The translations under genes and the position numbers were made by a program. 64,000 nt of DNA from JABDIY01 sp963803875 (lineage in GTDB: Bacteria; Actinomycetota; Acidimicrobiia; Acidimicrobiales; SZUA-35). Location of the stretch: assembly GCA_963803875.1 (NCBI GenBank), contig CAWDOA010000016.1, positions 620,001-684,000 on the forward strand, given 5' to 3'. Below, piece by piece: positions 47,101-55,546 of the stretch (positions are counted from its first letter, which is position 1; each line of letters opens with the position of its first letter). The notes beneath the pieces were generated by a model. The model saw nothing but the letters and a program-made list of their open reading frames with translations. It was not told the DNA's origin and made no database searches.

Positions 47101-47120
47101 CTGGAACCGCCGGCTGCTGA
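41183..47120 (+). CDS. Giant HD-GYP phosphodiesterase fused to a cadherin/Ig-like ectodomain with two lamin-tail domains; frameshifted
   Basis: About 1,980 residues once repaired. Two helices (about 12-40 and 50-75) are followed by an HD-GYP domain with VHDIGKLTVPAEILNK (~176) and DGNGYPHGLAGREISL (~240), as in c-di-GMP hydrolases. A third hydrophobic segment (~326-350) puts the rest outside. The ectodomain has about ten Ig/cadherin-like repeats opening with VNDPPSFV or NAADDSAT phrases, from 42549 to 46110. Two lamin-tail domains follow, EFRPAGPGGGNDEFVELFN (46130) and EVRPNGPAGIGDEFIEVVN (46665). At least five net frame changes are needed, near 41890, 44300, 44640, 45230 and 45297. Homology resumes each time. 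It may connect surface attachment with c-di-GMP; that is inference. Confidence 0.82.
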
Positions 47121-47146
47121 GGCCCCAGGCCGAGGTTTTCCCAGTG

Positions 47147-47911
47147 TCAGAGTGAACGACCGATGGGTGTGCGGCTGAGCACAACGAGTGACCAGGGCGG
47201 GTCGTTGCGTTGCTCAACGACCCGAAATCCGGCGTAGGAGGAGACAGCTCGATCGATCTGTTCCTGACCCTGGAGTCCGGTTGCGATGATCGTTGCCGTC
47301 GGGGATGCCAGTTTGGTGATTGCGGCCCCTTCGGCTTCGTGGGTTCCAACGAGGGCATTGATGACGACCACGTCGAACCCGTTCGATCCTGCCAGCCAGC
47401 CCGGCGTTGCCAGCTGCGTCGGGGAGGCGGTCACGAAGCTGGTGTGGGTCTCCACGTTGTTGCGCTTGGCGTTTCGAACCGCAATTGCCACCGCTGCGGG
47501 CTCGATGTCGCATCCGGTCGCACGAAATCCCAGGCGGGCGGCAGCGATGCTGAGCACGCCGGTGCCGGTGCCAACATCGAGCAGTGGTCGATGGTGTCCC
47601 GGGCCGATCGAATGGAGCGCATCCAGAGCCAGTGCGGTGGTTGCGTGGGACCCATGACCAAAGGCTGTTCCCACCTCCAACTCGATGGTTCCCGATGTCA
47701 GAGCGACCCTGGACAGCTCATCCTGACCCCACGATCCGGCCGCTTCAACCGACCCACCGTGGGCGTCGGCGAACACCCGTGCCGACGCATGATCAGCGAA
47801 GCCGACGATCATGCATTCAGCCGTTTCAGCGATTCCGGTGGCATCGGCCAGGCTTGCTGCGATTTCAATGGCGTCCGGATCAGCACCCTCGATCCGGACA
47901 ACCCAACTCAT
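47147..47911 (-). CDS. PrmA-like (ribosomal protein L11) methyltransferase
   Basis: A 254-residue SAM-dependent methyltransferase. It has VGTAFGHGSHATTALALDAL, matching the AFGTGxHxTT substrate-side motif of PrmA, and the SAM motif LLDVGTGTGVLSIAAARLG. GCDIEPAAVAIAVRNAKRNN follows. The usual DLVVANI-like motif is VVVINALVG here, so L11 is probable but not certain as the substrate. The ATG at 47911 lies nine bases after the stop of the DUF3048 gene. Confidence 0.82.
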   Translation of the reverse strand: MSWVVRIEGADPDAIEIAASLADATGIAETAECMIVGFADHASARVFADAHGGSVEAAGSWGQDELSRVALTSGTIELEVGTAFGHGSHATTALALDALHSIGPGHHRPLLDVGTGTGVLSIAAARLGFRATGCDIEPAAVAIAVRNAKRNNVETHTSFVTASPTQLATPGWLAGSNGFDVVVINALVGTHEAEGAAITKLASPTATIIATGLQGQEQIDRAVSSYAGFRVVEQRNDPPWSLVVLSRTPIGRSL

Positions 47912-47919
47912 CGTGGGCC

Positions 47920-49560
47920 TTAGCGCTGCGTTGTGATTCCAGCACGGACGAGCTGTACGAATGTTTCGCCCGGGGTCAACAGAATTGGTTCGGGCCCGGC
48001 CCGCAGCGTGAACGGTTGGCTGACGTCGAAACGTTGCCAGGTCCCCACGATGTGTTTGCCGTCGGTGTACACGTGCGCCAGCCCGATGCCGGTGCTCACC
48101 GCTTCGGGGGTGTCGGCGTCGGCGGGGGACTGACGGTGTTCCATCTCGAGCACCACAACATTGTCGGGAGCGATCACGGTGCCGTCGTCGAGCTTGTGGG
48201 TTTGACCGGCCTGAGTACGTTGCCAACCGAGCAGCGCCTGATTCCACTGGTATTCGACCCTGGTGCGTCCGTAGTCGATCCTCACGCCATCGGTCGAATC
48301 TCCCAGGGCGCTGGGGATTCCCGCCTCCCGATACTGGAATATCGCCTGGGGAGCGATTCCCTCCGGTGCGGAAGCCATGATCTGGCTGCTGTTGACATAC
48401 AGGTTGTGCGGAGCCGGTCGGCTGGTGTCGCGAGAGTAGGCCCACGGTGTTGATGCACGATCTCGGTTCACCAGGGCCACTCCGTCGAATTCGTTGAGAA
48501 TTTGGAGCACTGTTGGGTTCCCCCCGGAGGCGGCCAGCACCGGCAGGTTGAACGCCCCGAGGATCCCGAAGTCGGTGGTTCGGGCCGATCGAACCGGCCC
48601 GATGGTGGTTGGGAATTCGCTGTGGAACATGGCGAGGAATCGGCTGATCCCGAACTCGACCTCTTCTTCGAAGACGATGTCGGCGTCGTGAAGGGCCCGT
48701 TGCGGGACTGCGCCCTGGTTGTTGTCGATCTTCACCACCAGTGCTCGACCGGGGTTGATCGTCTCGGATCGTTCGCCGGTGAGCGGGTGTTTCACCGGGT
48801 AGAGCCGTGCCATCCGATTGCGGTATTCAGGCTGGCCCAAAAATCCTGCGATGACACCGGTGTAGGCGCCTCCATCCCGGATGACTCCGGTCCAGTAGTT
48901 GAGCCCGTTGGGTTCGGGCGCTCGACCCAACATGCCCGCGTACAACATGGTGGCTTTCACGATCGGGTCCATGTCGCGAATGTTCTCCACGCTCTCGCTG
49001 AACCCGAGCATCACGGCGCCGCGGCTGGTGCCGGCTGCCATCCGGTCCAGCCAATACGCTCGTCCGGCCGCGTCCGATGCCCGGCCGAGGACGTTTTGGT
49101 ACACGAGCTCGATGAACTCGGTGTCGCTGAGTGAGCCGTAGGTGTTCTGGAACTCGGCGGACTTGGCGAACTCGTTGGAAACTGCCAGGGTCGAGAATCC
49201 GACTTCGAGTTGGCTGGCCCAGAACTTCAACCCAACGATGTCGGGGGAGCGGCGGAAGTAGGCGTAGTACAGCCGCACGACGGGGGCGATGCGGCCCTCG
49301 AACTCCGGTGAGGTGGCCATGGCGTTGATGACCTCTGATCCTGAGGAGCCGGATCGGAGCCTCCCGATCCAGAAGTCGAGGCCGGCGGCATCGGGCTCAC
49401 GGCCCAAGAAATCTCGGTACTGTTGGGTGATGAACCATCCTTCGGTGGAGAACGGGCTGACATTGTCGCTTTCCGCCGATGCCGGACCGGCAGACATGAT
49501 CGAGCCGACCAAGGCCATCGCCATGAGGAGGGGGAGAAGGATTCGCCGTTTCAATCGCAT
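47920..49560 (-). CDS. Secreted DUF4214-DUF3048 fusion protein
   Basis: A 546-residue exported protein. A signal peptide (LLPLLMAMALVGSIMSAGPASA) is followed by three DUF4214-type repeats in about residues 40-255, each with phrases like YRDFLGREPDAAGLDFWIGRL and YQNVLGRASDAAGRAYWLDRM. The C-terminal half is a DUF3048 (YerB-like) domain with ALVVKIDNNQGAVPQRALHDAD and IGPVRSARTTDFGIL. DUF4214 is often found in surface and S-layer associated proteins. The role of the fusion is unknown; cell-wall or surface attachment is plausible. Confidence 0.85.
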   Translation of the reverse strand: MRLKRRILLPLLMAMALVGSIMSAGPASAESDNVSPFSTEGWFITQQYRDFLGREPDAAGLDFWIGRLRSGSSGSEVINAMATSPEFEGRIAPVVRLYYAYFRRSPDIVGLKFWASQLEVGFSTLAVSNEFAKSAEFQNTYGSLSDTEFIELVYQNVLGRASDAAGRAYWLDRMAAGTSRGAVMLGFSESVENIRDMDPIVKATMLYAGMLGRAPEPNGLNYWTGVIRDGGAYTGVIAGFLGQPEYRNRMARLYPVKHPLTGERSETINPGRALVVKIDNNQGAVPQRALHDADIVFEEEVEFGISRFLAMFHSEFPTTIGPVRSARTTDFGILGAFNLPVLAASGGNPTVLQILNEFDGVALVNRDRASTPWAYSRDTSRPAPHNLYVNSSQIMASAPEGIAPQAIFQYREAGIPSALGDSTDGVRIDYGRTRVEYQWNQALLGWQRTQAGQTHKLDDGTVIAPDNVVVLEMEHRQSPADADTPEAVSTGIGLAHVYTDGKHIVGTWQRFDVSQPFTLRAGPEPILLTPGETFVQLVRAGITTQR

Positions 49561-49572
49561 TCGGGTTCGCTC

Positions 49573-51141
49573 TCAGTAGGCCGCCGGTTCAAGCGCAGAG
49601 GGTAGCGAAACCTTCACCGATTGTCCGAGCGCGGCTGAGAGGAGGCTGACACGTTCATTGGCAGCATGGACCTCGATGGAGAGATCTTGTTCGGGGTCGC
49701 TGGGGACCGGCTCGATGCTGACGCCGTCGCGGGTGAGGACGCGGACCGAGGCGACCGTGGATCGATGGCGACGATCCAGTCCGATGGCGATCCGCAAGAT
49801 GCCGGCCAGCACTCTGACTCGGTCGCGATCCTTGGCGCTGAGGCCCATGAACTCGGCATGGCCTTTGCTGGGGTGGGACTTGCGGTGATACCGGGCGATC
49901 TGTGCGATCAGCTCGATTTCGTTGTCGCTGAAGCCGGTGAGCTGCTCGGAGTTCCTGATGACGTAGTAGCTGTGTTTGTGATGTCCGCTATGGCTGATGA
50001 AGAGTCCGACGTTGTGGAGCAGCCCGGCCATTTCGAGCAGTTCGCGTCCGTGGGGGCCGAGGCCGTGGAGGTCGTCGGTGCGATCGAACAGTTGTAGTGC
50101 CAGGTTGGTGCAGTGTTCGGCGTGCTCGATGTCGGGGTCGAGAGCTCGGGCCAGACGAATCACATTGGTCCGGCGAAGGTCGTCGAGGTGCTCGGCGGCG
50201 GCACCGGGCATGCGGTCGAGCAGAACCCCCTCCCGCAGGGCAAACGAGCTGAACGTGAAGCCGTCGAGAGCGGACAGTTCAACGACCTGCTCGGCCAGGA
50301 TCGCACCGCCGATGATGATGTCGGACCGCTTCTCGTCGAGCCCTGGAATTCGGGCCCGTTTGTTCGGCTTGGTTTCGACGATCAGGTCCACGAGTTCGCT
50401 CAGTTGGGTCTTCGTCACCTGGGTGCCGTTGAGACTGGCGGGGATTCCCCCCGTGGTTGCACACGCCATGGTTGCCAGGGTTCCCGCCGTTCCCGACGAG
50501 CCGATGAGCACCTGGGGGCGGTGACCGACGAATTCGATCTCCACGCCAGCGAGCGCCTGTTGTACGTAGCGACGGCAGTCCTCGACCGCCGTTGCATTCG
50601 GAACTGCACCACCCGGGAAGAACCGTTCGGTGAGCCTGATAGCGCCGAGTCGGAACGATCGAGCGGCAAGAAGGTCCGAACCCTGGCCCACCACGATTTC
50701 GGTGCTCCCACCGCCGATGTCGAAACCCATGATCCGCTGATCGAAGACGGGTAGCGCCTTGAGCAGACCGAGATGGATGAGCCTGGCTTCCTCGAAGCCG
50801 CTGATCACCTGAACATCGACGCCGGCTTCGTCTCGGGCTCGGTCGAGAAACGCAGACTTGTTCTTGGCCTCTCTGACGGCGCTGGTGGCAACCGCGGTGA
50901 CGTCGGCACCGAGGCTCTCGGCCACCTCGCGCATTCTGGTGAGGGCCGCAATGCCACGCTCGATCGCATCGGGTGCGAGCGTCTTCATATCGCCCGAACC
51001 AGAGCCGAGGCGGACCACTTCCTTCTGGGTAGTGACGACTTCGAAACCCGACTCGGGCGCTATGCGAGCGACGACGAGGTGGAACGAGTTGGTACCGATG
51101 TCGATGGCGGCAATGAGGTCGTTGGCGGGGAGGTCGTTCAC
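49573..51141 (-). CDS. Ppx/GppA exopolyphosphatase-like phosphatase with HD C-terminus
   Basis: A 522-residue protein of the Ppx/GppA family, which hydrolyses polyphosphate or pppGpp. The N-terminal actin-fold half has AAIDIGTNSFHLVVARI, VRLGSGSGDMKTL and GFDIGGGSTEIVVGQG. The C-terminal half is an HD-type helical domain with ELLEMAGLLHNVGLFISHSGHHKHS. The length fits long Ppx proteins. Its start overlaps the end of the small lipoprotein gene (ATGA), placing three genes in one transcript. Confidence 0.92.
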   Translation of the reverse strand: MNDLPANDLIAAIDIGTNSFHLVVARIAPESGFEVVTTQKEVVRLGSGSGDMKTLAPDAIERGIAALTRMREVAESLGADVTAVATSAVREAKNKSAFLDRARDEAGVDVQVISGFEEARLIHLGLLKALPVFDQRIMGFDIGGGSTEIVVGQGSDLLAARSFRLGAIRLTERFFPGGAVPNATAVEDCRRYVQQALAGVEIEFVGHRPQVLIGSSGTAGTLATMACATTGGIPASLNGTQVTKTQLSELVDLIVETKPNKRARIPGLDEKRSDIIIGGAILAEQVVELSALDGFTFSSFALREGVLLDRMPGAAAEHLDDLRRTNVIRLARALDPDIEHAEHCTNLALQLFDRTDDLHGLGPHGRELLEMAGLLHNVGLFISHSGHHKHSYYVIRNSEQLTGFSDNEIELIAQIARYHRKSHPSKGHAEFMGLSAKDRDRVRVLAGILRIAIGLDRRHRSTVASVRVLTRDGVSIEPVPSDPEQDLSIEVHAANERVSLLSAALGQSVKVSLPSALEPAAY

Positions 51142-51584
51142 GAGCGATCCAGTGTGAGTGTGAGGGTGGTGCCGCCCCAGCCGCTGCGCTGATCGCGACC
51201 TTCGATGATGACCTGCTCGACGCTCTCGGGAATCTCGATTCCTGATTGTGATCGGGTGAAGGGCTGTTCGTTGGCGTGATCGTGGCTGAGGAACCGCTCA
51301 CCGTACACGGTGCCGTCGCTGGCTCGAACCCGCCACGAGTCCGCATATCGCTCCCGGCTGTCGTAGGGCGAGGACAGCGTCACTGAGAAGGTCCAAACTC
51401 CGGGTTCATCCCGGGTGGCGACCGCGGCGACGACATCGGGAAACAGCGGTTCACCCGGCGGTGCGGGTTCGAGGGTGGTAGGAGCGTTGTCCGAAGGTTC
51501 AGACGAGCTGGGTTGAATGGCTGGTTCCTCCGCTGCCGAGGTGCAGGATGTGAGCACCAGAACCGCAGCGATGAGGAACCTCAT
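51138..51584 (-). CDS. Small lipoprotein
   Basis: A 148-residue lipoprotein. The signal peptide MRFLIAAVLVLTSCTSAAEE has a lipobox (LTSC). A Ser/Pro-rich spacer is followed by a beta-rich domain with VWTFSVTLSSPYDSRERYAD and SGWGGTTLTLTLDRS. The fold is not recognised. Start and stop overlap the neighbouring genes by four bases or fewer, so it is in one operon with the unknown protein upstream and with Ppx/GppA. Confidence 0.75.
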   Translation of the reverse strand: MRFLIAAVLVLTSCTSAAEEPAIQPSSSEPSDNAPTTLEPAPPGEPLFPDVVAAVATRDEPGVWTFSVTLSSPYDSRERYADSWRVRASDGTVYGERFLSHDHANEQPFTRSQSGIEIPESVEQVIIEGRDQRSGWGGTTLTLTLDRS

Positions 51585-52486
51585 CACCACAGTGAAGCCC
51601 GGGTCTCCGCTGGGTCCAACTCGATCAGTGACCACTCGTCGTTGGTTTCGACCGCCACGAGGGTGCTGGCACCGAGATGACGATGGGAAGTCGTGGTACC
51701 GAACGCCTCGTCGAGGCACACCGACTGGGCAACGAGGTATTCGGTATGATCGGGCCCACGGAGGCTGAGCAAGAGATCGTTCGCGACGTCAACCGATACC
51801 AGTTGTGGATCGGTGGTCAGAGCACCGTGGACCCCGTGATACACGGCCACTCCGTCGGCGATCCGTTTGTTGGACAGGTCGGTTTCGATGGTGATGTGGT
51901 CGACCTGTTCGTCGAGGGACCAGGCCGGGGCCGGTTGGACGTTGGTCATCGAAGGCGACGATTCGCTGAACAAAGCCTCCAGCGAAAACCCCATGGCGGT
52001 GAAACACAGCGCCACGTCCTCATCGATCATTGGCAACAACCGGCGGTCGCGGCCCGCGCGCCCGAACAGTGAATCCCACCGTTGGTCGAGGAGGTGATTC
52101 CTTTGGCGGACCTTGCGGAGGTCGACCCCCTCGGTGAACTGCAGCAGGGGGCGATGGCCGATCCGCATGCCGCCACCTTCGGCAATCGTGAGTCCGGTGA
52201 TCTCCACGGCGCCGAAGATTTCCACCTTGGTGCCGGTCCGGGCGACGATCACGCGATCGCCGGGCAATGGGAGGGACCCGGTGGGGAACAGGTTTGGTTC
52301 GAGCCCATGGCCGACGTCGGCCAGGGAGAGGATTCCTCCGAATTCGATCGCCGTGGACAATGGTGTCTCCACCCAGTTCGGGGGAATGCCATCGACCGGG
52401 GTCAGCAGGGGACCGGGATCCATCGATGGTGTGAGTTTGGCCAGCCAGAGGGCCGAGGGAAGACTGATGGCGATCGATTCGGACAT
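51584..52486 (-). CDS. Conserved-looking protein of unknown function
   Basis: A 300-residue soluble protein without signal peptide or membrane helix. Recognisable stretches are ISLPSALWLAKLTPS, GRAGRDRRLLPMIDEDVALC and VHGALTTDPQLVSVDVANDL, none of which point to a known family. It begins at the ATG at 52486 (MSESIAISL). Its stop overlaps the start of the lipoprotein gene, which makes it the first gene of the operon with Ppx/GppA. It diverges from ridA. Confidence 0.6.
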   Translation of the reverse strand: MSESIAISLPSALWLAKLTPSMDPGPLLTPVDGIPPNWVETPLSTAIEFGGILSLADVGHGLEPNLFPTGSLPLPGDRVIVARTGTKVEIFGAVEITGLTIAEGGGMRIGHRPLLQFTEGVDLRKVRQRNHLLDQRWDSLFGRAGRDRRLLPMIDEDVALCFTAMGFSLEALFSESSPSMTNVQPAPAWSLDEQVDHITIETDLSNKRIADGVAVYHGVHGALTTDPQLVSVDVANDLLLSLRGPDHTEYLVAQSVCLDEAFGTTTSHRHLGASTLVAVETNDEWSLIELDPAETRASLW

Positions 52487-52529
52487 GGTTTCAGCATGAC
52501 GCGGGGGTGTGACAGTGATAGAAACAGGT

Positions 52530-52904
52530 ATGCGCAACGCCATCACCAGCCCAAACGCTTCTTCAGTTGGTCCATACAGCCACGCCATCGATGCCGGCGG
52601 TTTGGTATTCCTCAGCGGTCAGACACCGCTCGATTCGGCCACCGGAACGCTGATCGAGGGCAGCATGGCCGACCGCACCCAGAAGTGCTTCGACAACCTC
52701 ATGGATGTGCTGGCCGCGGCCGGGCTCACCTCTGATCATGTCGTCAAGGTGAACGTATTCCTCACCGACATGGCTGACTTCGCAGAGATGAATGAGGTGT
52801 ACAAACAGCAGTTCAGCCAGCCGTACCCAGCCCGCAGCACCGTGGCGGTCGCCGAACTCCCGCTCGGTTCCGACATCGAGATCGAACTGGTGGCACAGCG
52901 ATAG
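52530..52904 (+). CDS. ridA: RidA-family protein
   Basis: A 124-residue Rid protein that clears reactive enamine/imine intermediates from PLP enzymes. SVGPYSHAIDAGGLVFLSGQ and VVKVNVFLTDMADFAEMNEVY with YPARSTVAVAELPLG match RidA; the catalytic Arg is in ARSTV. The ATG at 52530 is chosen, and a GTG at 52509 would add seven residues. The stop lies inside the first unit of the tandem repeat that follows. Confidence 0.92.
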   Translation: MRNAITSPNASSVGPYSHAIDAGGLVFLSGQTPLDSATGTLIEGSMADRTQKCFDNLMDVLAAAGLTSDHVVKVNVFLTDMADFAEMNEVYKQQFSQPYPARSTVAVAELPLGSDIEIELVAQR

Positions 52905-53010
52905 CTGCGAGTTTCAGCGATAGCTGCGAGTTTCAGCGATAGCTGCGAGTTTCAGCGATAGCTGCGAGTTTCAGCGATAGCTGCGAGTTTCAGCGATAGC
53001 TGCGAGTTCC
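52897..53010 (+). repeat. Six tandem copies of a 19-bp unit overlapping the ridA stop
   Basis: The unit AGCGATAGCTGCGAGTTTC is repeated six times head to tail. The first five are identical and the sixth has C for T at one position. The first unit contains the last codons and TAG of ridA, so the array probably arose by duplication of the gene end. The units are contiguous, with no spacers. Confidence 0.97.
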
Positions 53011-53039
53011 AGCGGACCGATTGGGCGCCCGCAGCGGCT

Positions 53040-53663
53040 TCAGTCTCCTGCGATGTCAGCCCGGTAGACCTCCTCGAGGGCGAGGCGCATCTCAGTTGCA
53101 TCGGTGTCCTTGAACTGACAGGCGTAGATGTCGGCCAGGTCGGGTGCGTGTTGCAGCGCGGTCCAGGACGTGGGATCCCACAGCCCCGAACGTCGCAGTG
53201 CCTTGGCGCAGTGACCGAATACCTCGTCGGTCCGGATCACGAGGGCGAGTTTCGGAGTTCTGAGCTCCTTGGTGAACGAGCCCAGAAGGGCGGGTTCGGT
53301 TGACAAGTGGGCCGCACCGTTGATTCGAACCGTCTCTTCTTTGCCCGGGATCAGCAGAAGAAGGCCGGCCTGACCGCTTTCGATGATGTTCTTGAAACTG
53401 TCGAGCCGGTTGTTGCCACCGAGATCTGGCAGGGCCACGTGGGTCTGGTCGACAACCCGAACAAAGCCAGGCGGACCACCCCGCGGTGAGGCGTCAACGT
53501 GGCCCTTCTCACCCGCCGTACTGAGAACGGCGAACGGGCACAGGCTGATGAATCGGGCGGTCTGGGTATCGATCGACGAGGTGACCTTGCCCGCCGCCCG
53601 TTTCGAGGGCTCCCGGTACAGCTCCCGCAACCGCTGCATCGAGGTGATGTGATGCTCACTCAT
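53040..53663 (-). CDS. PPOX-class FMN-dependent flavoprotein (pyridoxamine phosphate oxidase-like)
   Basis: A 207-residue split-barrel flavoprotein. CPFAVLSTAGEKGHVDASPRG and VALPDLGGNNRLDSFKNII, with GLLLLIPGKEETVRINGAAH, match the MSMEG_1061-like subgroup of the PPOX class. A haem- or FMN-linked redox role is usual, and the substrate is unknown. The ATG at 53663 overlaps the stop of the RNB gene by four bases. Confidence 0.87.
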   Translation of the reverse strand: MSEHHITSMQRLRELYREPSKRAAGKVTSSIDTQTARFISLCPFAVLSTAGEKGHVDASPRGGPPGFVRVVDQTHVALPDLGGNNRLDSFKNIIESGQAGLLLLIPGKEETVRINGAAHLSTEPALLGSFTKELRTPKLALVIRTDEVFGHCAKALRRSGLWDPTSWTALQHAPDLADIYACQFKDTDATEMRLALEEVYRADIAGD

Positions 53664-55069
53664 TCCACCACCTTCCATTCGAGGGTTCTTGCGGTCGTGT
53701 CGACCGAGGCCAACTGAACCCGAAGTGACTCGCCCAGCTTGCGACCTTTGACGGCGACGGACGATTCGATCGCCGGATCGAGAATCTGAATGTAGGCCAG
53801 GCCACGCTTTTCGTTGAGTCCTACGACAGCCGCATCGAAAACCTGCCCCGTCGAGGACTGGAGCACGACCGTTTCGGCGTAGTCGACCATGGCCCGTTCG
53901 AAGGCGGACTCTCGGCTGCGGGCCCGGCCCATCAGACTCGGCATCTCGGTGAGATCGGCGATCACCTGTTCGGATGGTTCTCGGCCGGCGAAGAGGGCCA
54001 AGAGCACCTCGTTGCCGAAGCGGTCCACCAGTCGACGAAGCGGCGCCGTGACGTGGGCATAGTGCGAGGCGATGGCGCCGTGTTCGGACACGGTTGGCAA
54101 TTCGCCATCGAACCAGACATATCCAGCCCCTCGAAATGATCGGGCGGCCTGGAGGAGGAAGGCGCTCTTGTGGGGTGCGTCGGGTTCGACAGTCCGGATC
54201 ATCTCGGCATAACTCAGTGACTCATCCCACCGGATCCCAAGGACCTTCGCCTCCCGCCGAAGCCGGCGGAGATCCTGTCTTCGGGGCGGTGGAAGTGTTC
54301 GAAGGATTCCTACCCCGGCGTCGACCATTTTGGTACCTGCCACGATCCCGGTCAGTAGGGATATCTGAGCATTCCATCCCTCGACGGGGATCGATGTGTC
54401 ATAACGCAGGCGGTAGGTGCCGTTGAACTCTTCGACCTCCTGACTTGGGAGGTTGAGGCTGATACCGCCCCTCGCCAGCTCCTGCCGTTGACGGAGTTCG
54501 CCGATCTCCTGAAGAATCCGGAGCTTGTCTCCCGCATCGATTCGGTGCTGGGCTTCCTCATAGGAGATGGCTTCGGTGACGCGAACCAACGATCGGATGA
54601 GCGATGCGTCAACGGGCCGACCCTTCGGGTCGAGATCGATGGTCCACAGCAGACACGGTTTGTCGGTCCCCGCCAACAGGCTGGCCCGATCTTCGGACAG
54701 GATCGGTGGGTGCAGCGGTGTGCGCATGTCGGGGGAGTAGTAGGTGGTGCCCCGGTCGCGAGCTTCGATGTCGATCGGATCTCCGCTCACCACGAACGCG
54801 CCAACGTCGGCGATGGCGTAGAACACGCGGTAGCCGTCTTCCAGCCGCTCGGCATGGAACGCCTGGTCGAGATCTCTCGCTCCCGGCGGGTCGATGGCCA
54901 CCAGGGGAACGTGGCGGTCGTCTCGTCTGGCATCCAGGAATCGGTCCGAGGCAGCTTCGGCAGCCTCGAGAACCTCGTCCGGGAACTCTCGGGGGATATC
55001 GAGCTCGTCGCGGATGGCCTGGAAGCCACTCTCGAATGCTCGCGGTGCGATTATCTTGCGCGGTCTCAT
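53660..55069 (-). CDS. RNB-domain ribonuclease (RNase II/R family)
   Basis: A 469-residue 3'-5' exoribonuclease. The catalytic metal site is AIDPPGARDLDQAFHAERL, followed by FYAIADVGAFV. The RNB core also has MRTPLHPPILSEDRASLL and SHYAHVTAPLRRLVDRFGNEV. It lacks the N-terminal cold-shock domains of RNase R and is short, as in actinobacterial members. MarR upstream ends 9 bases before its start, and the PPOX gene overlaps its end. Confidence 0.92.
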   Translation of the reverse strand: MRPRKIIAPRAFESGFQAIRDELDIPREFPDEVLEAAEAASDRFLDARRDDRHVPLVAIDPPGARDLDQAFHAERLEDGYRVFYAIADVGAFVVSGDPIDIEARDRGTTYYSPDMRTPLHPPILSEDRASLLAGTDKPCLLWTIDLDPKGRPVDASLIRSLVRVTEAISYEEAQHRIDAGDKLRILQEIGELRQRQELARGGISLNLPSQEVEEFNGTYRLRYDTSIPVEGWNAQISLLTGIVAGTKMVDAGVGILRTLPPPRRQDLRRLRREAKVLGIRWDESLSYAEMIRTVEPDAPHKSAFLLQAARSFRGAGYVWFDGELPTVSEHGAIASHYAHVTAPLRRLVDRFGNEVLLALFAGREPSEQVIADLTEMPSLMGRARSRESAFERAMVDYAETVVLQSSTGQVFDAAVVGLNEKRGLAYIQILDPAIESSVAVKGRKLGESLRVQLASVDTTARTLEWKVVE

Positions 55070-55078
55070 CGGACGTGA

Positions 55079-55525
55079 TCAGCTCGTGAACTGTGCGACA
55101 GACTTCCACACCCTGGAGAATGCCGGAAGATCTTGATCTGCGATGTGGTCCATCAGATGGCTTCGAACATCACCCACGTGGGTCTTGGCCGCTTCGGACA
55201 GCAGTTGCAGTCCCGGGTCGGTGAGTTGGGCGTAGAGACCTCTGCCGTCAGCGTCGACTTCACGCCGAACCACCAGGCCCTGCTCAACCAATCGATCAAC
55301 CCTGTACGTGAGACGGCTGCGGGACACCAGCACATGGTCGGCGATTTCTGACATGCGAAGCTGACCGTTGTCGGACTCGGAGAGAAACACCAGGATCTCG
55401 TAGTCGGTGAGTGGAATCCCGTGGTTCTCTTGAAGGCTGTGATCGAGGTGTTCCAACAGCCGGTTGACACCGAAGAGGAAGTCTCGCCACACCATCTGTT
55501 CGTCGTCGTCGAGCCATCGGGTCAC
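55079..55525 (-). CDS. MarR-family transcriptional regulator
   Basis: A 148-residue winged helix regulator. LTDYEILVFLSESDNGQLRM precedes the recognition region SEIADHVLVSRSRLTYRVDRL. The wing VRREVDADGRGLYAQLT follows, as in MarR. It is likely a dimeric repressor responsive to a phenolic ligand or stress. It could regulate the neighbouring RNB and PPOX genes or itself. No operator was identified. Confidence 0.9.
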   Translation of the reverse strand: MTRWLDDDEQMVWRDFLFGVNRLLEHLDHSLQENHGIPLTDYEILVFLSESDNGQLRMSEIADHVLVSRSRLTYRVDRLVEQGLVVRREVDADGRGLYAQLTDPGLQLLSEAAKTHVGDVRSHLMDHIADQDLPAFSRVWKSVAQFTS

Positions 55526-55546
55526 CCTCGAAAACGTACTCCGAAC

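Noticed and set aside
52897..53010. Possible CRISPR array
   Set aside because: The 19-bp units are directly adjacent with no spacers, and no cas gene is present.
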